Positions 35,541 to 40,292 of a stretch of DNA of 40,292 bases are shown one piece after another (within the stretch, counting starts at the first letter, position 1; each line of letters opens with the position of its first letter). The stretch is from Chloroflexota bacterium (GTDB lineage: Bacteria; Chloroflexota; Anaerolineae; 4572-78; J111): contig BOKF01000073.1 in NCBI GenBank assembly GCA_016860845.1, positions 1 to 40,292 of the forward strand, written 5' to 3'. The notes under the pieces are model-generated. The model saw only the letters and a list, made by a program, of their open reading frames with translations, was not told the origin of the DNA and ran no database searches. The translations under genes were made by a program, and so were the position numbers.

Positions 35541-35569
35541 GTAGCAGGTAGCAATTTGCTACCTGCTAT
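35541..35569. repeat. Heptamer hairpin in the HtrA leader
   Basis: GTAGCAG and GTAGCAA (35541-35554) are followed, after one base, by TTGCTACCTGCTAT (35556-35569), their reverse complement with one mismatch. It lies between the candidate promoter and the ribosome site, so it would fold in the 5' leader. Confidence 0.8.
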
Positions 35570-35594
35570 CGCTATATTTTGGCAGGAGGACCCT

Positions 35595-36872
35595 TTGTCT
35601 CAACCGCGTCTTATTGTAGCGAGTTTACTGATTTTTGTCTTGTCCGCTTGTAACCTCTCCCCGCTGTTTTCGTCGCTCTCATTAACCGGTGACGAGTCCC
35701 AACCAACTCAAGCCGCCGAAACCAAGACCCAACCGGAATCGGGCGCCGAGTTAAAAGAAACTCAGGTTGGCCTGCAAACTCCGCCGACGGTTCCCCCGCC
35801 AACCCCTCTTCCCCCGGAGGCTATTGCCGAAGCTGACGCCGAAGAATTACTACTAATCAACTTATATGACCGGGTCAATCCTTCCGTAGTCAATATTGTC
35901 GTCACGGTTGAAGATCAAGCTGTCGCCGGCACGCCAGAGGATCTATTCCCCACCCAGGGTCAGGGGTCAGGATTTATTTATGACCAACAGGGGCATATTA
36001 TCACCAATAACCATGTTATTGCCGATGCAACCAAAGTTGAAGTAACATTTTATGATGGTTCCTCGGCCGGGGCCGAGGTGATTGGGACAGATCCCGATAG
36101 TGACCTGGCCGTGGTCAAAGTGGATGTGCCGGCGGAGTATTTACGTCCGGTCGCCTGGGGCGACTCCGACCAGTTACATGTCGGCCAGCGGGCTGTAGCC
36201 ATTGGCAACCCCTTTGGCCTGTCTGGCACGTTAACCACCGGCATCGTCAGCGCCCTGAAACGCAGCCTCCCCACCGAAACAGGCACATTTCGCATTCCTG
36301 AAATTGTTCAAACCGATGCCGCCATCAACCCCGGCAATTCCGGCGGGCCATTGTTGAATTCACAGGGTGAGGTGATTGGGGTCAACACCGCAATTGTGCC
36401 GCGCCGTACGGCCCTGGGCGAGCGGAGTTTCCTGGGCGTTGGCTTTGCCATCCCCGCCAATTTGGTGAAGCGGGTTGTGCCGAGTTTGATTGAAACAGGC
36501 AAGTATGAACACGCCTGGATTGGCTTCCAGGGGACCAGCGTGACCCCGGAAATAGCCGAAGAGATGAAATTACCTCAGGCAAGTGGAGCCTTGGTCGGGA
36601 CCATTATCTCCGGCAGCCCGGCGGATAAGGCTGGCTTGCGCAGCGGCACGCGTGATTTTACCCTGGAAAGCGGTCTTGATGTGACAATTGGGGGAGATGT
36701 GATTATTGCGATTGAAGATGAAGAGATCAAAACATTCGACGATTTGATCTCATTTCTGGCCCGCCGGGGAGATGTCGGCAAGACGATTACGCTCACAATT
36801 ATCCGCAACGGCAAACAGCAAACGGTTGAAATGACCCTGGAAGCCCGTCCCGCCGCAGACGAGATAAATTAG
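35595..36872 (+). CDS. HtrA/DegP-like serine protease, predicted lipoprotein
   Basis: The product is 425 residues if started at TTG 35595, which follows AGGAGG at 5 bases and gives a lipoprotein signal ending in LSAC. After a Pro/Thr-rich linker comes a trypsin-like domain with the catalytic triad visible: His in ITNNHVIADA, Asp in DSDLAVVKV and Ser in NPGNSGGPLL. One PDZ domain follows (about 310-415; SGSPADKAGLRSG, GDVIIAIEDEEIKTFDDL). HtrA proteins degrade misfolded envelope proteins. The frame runs 77 codons further upstream over the preceding gene, but no signal sequence would result. The stop is immediately followed by a heptamer repeat. Confidence 0.92.
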   Translation: MSQPRLIVASLLIFVLSACNLSPLFSSLSLTGDESQPTQAAETKTQPESGAELKETQVGLQTPPTVPPPTPLPPEAIAEADAEELLLINLYDRVNPSVVNIVVTVEDQAVAGTPEDLFPTQGQGSGFIYDQQGHIITNNHVIADATKVEVTFYDGSSAGAEVIGTDPDSDLAVVKVDVPAEYLRPVAWGDSDQLHVGQRAVAIGNPFGLSGTLTTGIVSALKRSLPTETGTFRIPEIVQTDAAINPGNSGGPLLNSQGEVIGVNTAIVPRRTALGERSFLGVGFAIPANLVKRVVPSLIETGKYEHAWIGFQGTSVTPEIAEEMKLPQASGALVGTIISGSPADKAGLRSGTRDFTLESGLDVTIGGDVIIAIEDEEIKTFDDLISFLARRGDVGKTITLTIIRNGKQQTVEMTLEARPAADEIN

Positions 36873-36873
36873 A

Positions 36874-36940
36874 GGTCAGTAGCCAGTAGTCAGACCTGCA
36901 CTTTGTTACTCACGGCTGACTACTGGCTATTGACTACTAC
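36874..36940. repeat. Heptamer inverted repeat between convergent htrA-like and tdk genes
   Basis: GTCAGTA/GCCAGTA/GTCAG on the left faces TGACTAC/TGGCTAT/TGACTAC on the right, across a loop of about 24 bases. The right arm covers the stop codon of the thymidine kinase gene (36937-36939). It may act as a two-way terminator hairpin. Confidence 0.82.
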
Positions 36941-37524
36941 CCGATCTTATTCCTGGGTACTTCGTGGTGCTGGCGGCAGCGCGCCTCATACACCTCGCTG
37001 GCCCCAACCATAATCACCGGGTCGTCGTAATTGGCCGGCCGTCCATCAATCAAACGCTGCGTCCGGCTGGCCGGTGCGCCGCAGATCATGCAAATAGCCT
37101 GGAGTTTGTCCACTTGTTCGGCCTGAGCCATGAGTAAAGGCATGGGGCCAAAGGGTTCGCCCCGGAAATCCATATCCAACCCGGCCAGGATCACCCGCAG
37201 CCCCTGGTTGGCTAACCGCTCGCACAGTTCGGCAATCGTCCAATCAAAAAACTGAACCTCATCAATAGCGACGACGTCAACATCCTCGTCGAGAAGAGTG
37301 TTGATTTGAGCGGCATTTTCCACGACCGTTGCTTCGTAGTACTTGCCGCTGTGAGAGCTGACTTTGTTAACTTTATAGCGATTGTCCAGCGCCGGTTTAA
37401 ACACCTGCACCTTTTGCCGGGCAATTTCGGCTCGCACCAGCCGCCGGATAAGCTCCTCGGTTTTACCGCTGAACATGCTGCCACAGATCAATTCAATCCA
37501 GCCGCCATCATAACGATGATACAT
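36937..37524 (-). CDS. tdk: Thymidine kinase
   Basis: The product of 195 residues is a type II (TK1-like) thymidine kinase that salvages thymidine to dTMP with ATP. The P-loop is [15 protein letters not shown], the Walker B-like block [11 protein letters not shown], and the substrate region [13 protein letters not shown]. The zinc site has CMICG and the later CRQHH pair. Start ATG 37524 is preferred: a longer frame to 37560 would translate the terminator hairpin of the upstream gene, and GGGAAG lies about 10 bases before ATG 37524. The stop lies inside a repeat arm. Confidence 0.95.
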   Translation of the reverse strand: MYHRYDGGWIELICGSMFSGKTEELIRRLVRAEIARQKVQVFKPALDNRYKVNKVSSHSGKYYEATVVENAAQINTLLDEDVDVVAIDEVQFFDWTIAELCERLANQGLRVILAGLDMDFRGEPFGPMPLLMAQAEQVDKLQAICMICGAPASRTQRLIDGRPANYDDPVIMVGASEVYEARCRQHHEVPRNKIG

Positions 37525-37537
37525 ACCGTCACTTCCC

Positions 37538-37572
37538 AAAAAAATGGGCAGACCCGTCAAGATGGTCTGCCC
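37538..37572 (-). terminator. Rho-independent terminator after rpmE
   Basis: On the minus strand GGGCAGACC and GGTCTGCCC form a perfect 9-bp stem with a 9-base loop, followed by ATTTTTTT. It lies 43 bases after the rpmE stop and before the tdk start, so tdk is transcribed from its own promoter or by readthrough. Confidence 0.88.
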
Positions 37573-37614
37573 AAAATTTTAAATCAATAACAGTTTGATG
37601 CTGAAAATCTCTGC

Positions 37615-38091
37615 CTATGCTTCGGCAAAATAGGTTGTCCTGGCTTCAGCCAGTTTGGCCTCAACTTCTTCAAGAGCTTTACGATTAAAGCCTTCCAGAG
37701 CGAGCAGACCCGCTTTGTCTTTTTCTACTTTTTTGATCAAATCACCCACCGTGATGATGTTGGCGTCGTGTAAAATTTGGTGGGTCTGGCTGTTCAAATC
37801 AAGCGCCGCCAACTGCTGTTTCAAGAAGCGCTGTTCCAACTTCTTCTGCTGCTCTGCCTGGCGTTTGACCACATCGGCTTGGTGTGAACCGTAGCGATCC
37901 AGGCGCTTCATAAAGCGGTCTACCTGACCCGCCGTGTCAACAATGCGCTGCTCGCCGGTGAAGAAGGGGTGACAGGCTGAACAAACATCGGTACGAATCA
38001 CCGGCTGGGTCGAGCCGGTCGTCCAGGTATTGCCACACGAACAAATCACCTGAGCGTTAGGATAATATTGAGGATGAAGACCTTTTTTCAT
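37615..38091 (-). CDS. rpmE: Ribosomal protein L31 with a C-terminal alpha-CTD-like domain
   Basis: The 158-residue product begins as zinc-type L31: MKKGLHPQYYPN, CSCGNTW and CSACHPFFTGEQ supply the four Cys, and the L31 part ends near residue 70. A basic coiled-coil linker (about 75-100) leads to about 60 residues reading LAALDLN...ITVGDLIKKVEKD...GFNRKALEEVEAKLAEA. This matches the helix-hairpin-helix pattern of the RNA polymerase alpha subunit C-terminal domain (LDL..., TVGDLI, G.KSL.E...L). Normal L31 is about 70-90 residues. ATG 38091 has AAAGGT 7-8 bases upstream; the longer frame to 38253 has no L31 homology. Confidence 0.9.
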   Translation of the reverse strand: MKKGLHPQYYPNAQVICSCGNTWTTGSTQPVIRTDVCSACHPFFTGEQRIVDTAGQVDRFMKRLDRYGSHQADVVKRQAEQQKKLEQRFLKQQLAALDLNSQTHQILHDANIITVGDLIKKVEKDKAGLLALEGFNRKALEEVEAKLAEARTTYFAEA

Positions 38092-38116
38092 CACAAGACC
38101 TTTCTTTAGCCTGTCT

Positions 38117-38164
38117 CGTTCCTCTCTCTCATTCGCCAACTCGGTTTGGGAATGAGAGGGAACG
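38117..38164 (-). promoter_or_regulatory. Hairpin between rpmA and rpmE
   Basis: CGTTCCTCTCTCTCATTC (38117-38134) pairs with GAATGAGAGGGAACG (38150-38164) with a 3-base bulge. No long T-run follows on the minus strand, so partial termination or RNA processing is more likely than a full terminator. Confidence 0.55.
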
Positions 38165-38176
38165 CGATAGACGAAA

Positions 38177-38458
38177 TTATTTAACCTGACTTTCCTGCTG
38201 CACGGCTTCGGGATAAACGCTGACGCGCTTTTTATCGCGGCTGATATGTTCAAACTTTACAAAGCCGTCAGCCGTAGCAAACAGGGTATAATCGCGGCCC
38301 AGTCCCACGTTGAGGCCCGGGTAAAATTTGGTGCCATGCTGCCGCACGATAATATTGCCGGAGCGGACTGCTTCACCGCCGAACTTCTTAACTCCAAGTC
38401 GTTGGCCTGCGCTATCACGACCGTTGCGGCTGGACCCGCCACCTTTTTTATGCGCCAT
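38177..38458 (-). CDS. rpmA: Ribosomal protein L27
   Basis: The 93-residue product matches L27 throughout: [16 protein letters not shown] at the N-terminus, which reaches the peptidyl-transferase centre, then [11 protein letters not shown] and [13 protein letters not shown]. There is no cleavable N-terminal extension of the kind seen in Firmicutes. It starts 13 bases after the rplU stop, the usual L21-L27 arrangement. Confidence 0.98.
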   Translation of the reverse strand: MAHKKGGGSSRNGRDSAGQRLGVKKFGGEAVRSGNIIVRQHGTKFYPGLNVGLGRDYTLFATADGFVKFEHISRDKKRVSVYPEAVQQESQVK

Positions 38459-38471
38459 GGTAATGCTCCTT

Positions 38472-38777
38472 TTAGCTGATTATTTTATCAATGTGCAAGC
38501 GGGTGAAGTTTTGCCGGTGCCCCTGCTTCTTGTGGTAATTTTTCTTATGCTTGTAAACAATGACTTTTTTACCGCGCCCGTGGCTTTGAACGGTAGCTGT
38601 AACCTTTGCACCTTCAATCGTCGGTACGCCAACCTTAATCCCGCCGTCGCCGGATACCATTAAGACGCGCTCCAGTTCCACTTCCTTACCTGCTTCAACA
38701 GGCAGTGATTCTACTTCAATCACATCGCCTTCAGCCACGCGATATTGTTTGCTGCCGCTTTCGATAACTGCGTACAT
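38472..38777 (-). CDS. rplU: Ribosomal protein L21
   Basis: The 101-residue product is a standard L21: [18 protein letters not shown], then [18 protein letters not shown] and a C-terminal [21 protein letters not shown] lies about 9 bases before the ATG. It is the first gene of rplU-rpmA-rpmE and is preceded by a consensus promoter and a 5' hairpin. Confidence 0.98.
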   Translation of the reverse strand: MYAVIESGSKQYRVAEGDVIEVESLPVEAGKEVELERVLMVSGDGGIKVGVPTIEGAKVTATVQSHGRGKKVIVYKHKKNYHKKQGHRQNFTRLHIDKIIS

Positions 38778-38811
38778 TCTTCAAGTCTCCCCGGATGAAA
38801 TTGCTGCTATA

Positions 38812-38850
38812 ACAAAAAATGAGTGCGCCCGATTCCTGGGGGCACACACG
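38812..38850 (-). promoter_or_regulatory. 5' leader hairpin of the rplU operon
   Basis: GTGTGCCC (38847-38840) pairs with GGGCGCAC (38830-38823) on the minus strand, including one U-G pair, followed by TCATTTTTTG. It begins within a few bases of the predicted transcription start. An L21-leader or attenuator is possible; so is a stabilising 5' stem. Confidence 0.5.
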
Positions 38851-38857
38851 AAGCTGA

Positions 38858-38886
38858 ATTATATTCTGGTCGGGAGGGATTGTCAA
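38858..38886 (-). promoter_or_regulatory. Consensus sigma-70 promoter of rplU-rpmA-rpmE
   Basis: On the minus strand a perfect TTGACA (38886-38881) and a perfect TATAAT (38863-38858) are separated by 17 bases. Transcription would start near 38851. Confidence 0.85.
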
Positions 38887-38908
38887 ACGGAGTAACATAA
38901 AATTATTC

Positions 38909-38940
38909 GTTGCTACTCAGGTGACTGGCACTTTTCTCCT
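38909..38940 (+). repeat. Partial copy of the repeat at 3722
   Basis: CTCAGGTGACTGGCACTTTTCTCCT is identical in both places, with flanking CGTT and ACTC also shared. The mirror arm seen at 3795-3809 is absent here. Confidence 0.8.
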
Positions 38941-38971
38941 GCTTAGCCTAAAACGGGCCGGGGGACAATTG

Positions 38972-40153
38972 TTAGAGAGACGTGGGCATGCTAAAATTTG
39001 CAGTATGTGGTCTCAAACAACTTCCCGTCTGCCGCCGTTCCGGCGTGGTTTTCACGTGATTACTCATCTGGTCGAAGCCAACGCGCCGGATATTAAAAAG
39101 ATTAAGATTGGACTGGCTCACATTTTCCTCCATCACACCTCGGCCAGCCTGACCCTCAACGAAAATGCCGATCCAACCGTACGCGCTGATTTTGAAAGGT
39201 ATTTCAACCACCTCGCCCCTGAAAACGCACCTTACTATCGTCACACTTTCGAAGGGCCGGACGACATGCCCGCTCATCTCAAGGCCTCCCTGCTGGGCAG
39301 CTTTTTGACTATCCCCATCACCGCCGGCCGCCTCAATCTGGGCACATGGCAGGGGATTTATTTCTTCCCTGGAAAATTTATCATTTGGTACATTTTCCCA
39401 AGTCTGACCGCTATCTTCGCTTTTCCACACGATGTTACCCCCAACGCCAAACGTACTTAGATAAACAACACTTGGCTTCGCCGGAACTACTGCGATCGCG
39501 TTTATGCCAAAAACACCATAAATTTTCTTTGAAAAGACCCAATCAGTACCGCCATTTAGTGAGATTAAAACATTGCCATTGCGAGTCCCCACATAAATAT
39601 GGCTTCCTTCTTTAGGTTCCGTCGCCATATGCTCAATAGCTCCAACCCCAGGATAGGCTAACCCTACTCGCCAGGCGGGCTCATTGCGTTTACGAACTAG
39701 GATGAGGCCATCTTCCGTTCCGGCAAAAAAAATGCCTCCTTCATAGGGTGAGTAAACCATTGACAGAACTGATACACCAGACAATTCAGTCCCTTTACTC
39801 TCTTCCCAAGTAGTGCCACCATTTCGACTTTCAAATATGCCTTGTTTGTCACCAGCACCAGCATAAATAACTTCTGGATTCAGAGGATCAGCCATTAGTA
39901 CACGAATATCGTAAGATCCAAGCCCACTATTGATCAATTCCCAACTTTTGCCGTTGTTGTCACTTCGAAGAATTCCTCGTGTTGCAATACTTGTATAGAG
40001 GCTTGGTTCATTATTTGAATAGGTAACAAGTAACCAAGAAACTGGCAAACGGGTAATACTTCTAGTTAAAATTTCCCAATTGTCAGTGCCGTGACGCCAA
40101 AGCAAGGCATTTCCACCCCCAATACTTGGTCCTCCTTCAGTGACAACATACAA
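38972..40153 (-). CDS. BNR/photosystem-II-stability-like propeller protein, 3' end replaced at a junction
   Basis: Bases about 39361-40153 encode repeated blades with Asp-box-like motifs (SDNNGKSWELIN, SRNGGTTWEES, SLNGGTDWVFS, SEDSGQTWENV), separated by stretches like LMADPLNPEVIYAG. Such BNR/VPS10-like propellers are usually secreted. After PNDKFSREEIN the frame continues as antisense of yjbQ down to 38972, so the natural C-terminus is missing. TTG 40153 is the first usable start in frame, but the frame stays open upstream to about 40266 with propeller-like residues (VGVTEITEEPEKS). An ATG at about 40281 lies in another frame, so a frameshift may separate the signal sequence. The region is visibly A+T-richer than the rest. 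Confidence 0.6.
   Translation of the reverse strand: MYVVTEGGPSIGGGNALLWRHGTDNWEILTRSITRLPVSWLLVTYSNNEPSLYTSIATRGILRSDNNGKSWELINSGLGSYDIRVLMADPLNPEVIYAGAGDKQGIFESRNGGTTWEESKGTELSGVSVLSMVYSPYEGGIFFAGTEDGLILVRKRNEPAWRVGLAYPGVGAIEHMATEPKEGSHIYVGTRNGNVLISLNGGTDWVFSKKIYGVFGINAIAVVPAKPSVVYLSTFGVGGNIVWKSEDSGQTWENVPNDKFSREEINPLPCAQIEAAGGDGDSQKAAQQGGLEMSGHVVRPFESVTIVRCVFRGEVVEIPFKISAYGWIGIFVEGQAGRGVMEENVSQSNLNLFNIRRVGFDQMSNHVKTTPERRQTGSCLRPHTANFSMPTSL
39005..39460 (+). pseudogene. yjbQ: YjbQ/UPF0047-family protein, 3' end lost at a junction
   Basis: From ATG 39005 about 118 residues match the YjbQ family, which has been linked to a secondary thiamine-phosphate synthase activity. Recognisable parts are IFLHHTSASLTLNENADP with the metal-binding His residues, HTFEGPDDMPAHLKASLLG and the late motif GRLNLGTWQGIY. 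Homologues continue with an acidic/arginine-rich ending of about 20 residues. Here the frame turns into the antisense of the neighbouring gene (FPGKFIIWYIF...) and stops at 39460. The last family match is at about 39360, so the gene is truncated by a rearrangement or a chimera. Confidence 0.75.
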
Positions 40154-40292
40154 ATCAGATTTTTCTGGTTCTTCGGTAATTTCCGTAACACCTACTAAAT
40201 GTAGTGGTATGAAGTAGGCGAATGAACGAACAGTGATAAAATAGCTATCTCTTCGATAGAAATGAGGTCAGCCCAAACCATGTCAACAAAAC

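Noticed and set aside
37525..37560. Longer thymidine kinase N-terminus starting at 37560
   Set aside because: The extra codons are the T-run and stem of the rpmE terminator, and the homologous protein starts at 37524.
38092..38253. N-terminal extension of L31
   Set aside because: The extra residues are antisense to the intergenic hairpin and overlap the end of rpmA; the ribosome site and L31 homology start at 38091.

Overview
This 40,292-base window comes from a G+C-rich bacterium, most likely a member of the Chloroflexota (Anaerolineae/Caldilinea type). That placement is inferred from gene style: a two-component-propeller protein, a large MalT/LAL-type LuxR activator, a PAS/GAF histidine kinase, a YugP-type zinc peptidase, a lipoprotein HtrA, and many short palindromic repeats. 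No rRNA or tRNA gene, CRISPR array or complete insertion sequence was seen.

Layout. Bases 1-120 hold the end of an unidentified gene. Bases 279-8868 carry signalling and envelope genes: a sensor propeller joined to a PP2C/SpoIIE phosphatase, a receiver-histidine kinase, a membrane-anchored TAP-like peptidase on the minus strand, and a beta-propeller lipoprotein. Bases 8937-12843 form a small catabolic cluster: rhodanese, mannitol-1-phosphate dehydrogenase, PIG-L deacetylase and a NagB-like isomerase/deaminase, interrupted by a MITE-like element and closed by a strong terminator. Then come a 1071-residue PAS/GAF histidine kinase, an amidinotransferase-fold enzyme (minus), a PLP-dependent Cys/Met enzyme, an A+T-rich Fic gene, an aldo/keto reductase and a LAL regulator.

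Bases 33151-24452 (minus) look like one tightly packed operon: aconitase, a cytoplasmic molybdopterin oxidoreductase, a fused DNA methyltransferase-nuclease, and a TorD-like chaperone. The restriction-modification gene lies between the Mo enzyme and its probable chaperone. Beyond it are an Fsr-type MFS exporter, a YugP-like peptidase, HtrA, thymidine kinase (minus) and the ribosomal genes rplU-rpmA-rpmE (minus), transcribed from a consensus sigma-70 promoter. Here L31 carries a C-terminal domain resembling the RNA polymerase alpha-CTD. At about 39,360 a yjbQ gene and a convergent BNR/propeller gene are both broken at a junction where base composition changes.

The most unusual global feature is a set of hairpins and tandem blocks built from degenerate heptamers (TTCATCC, TGGCGAA, TGACTAC, GTAGCAG) or related short units. 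They lie between genes and also in frame inside four proteins. Three of the insertions, in two unrelated genes, are read in the same frame and give the same peptide core, SSFIPxP. All functional statements rest on reading motifs by eye; no database search was run.
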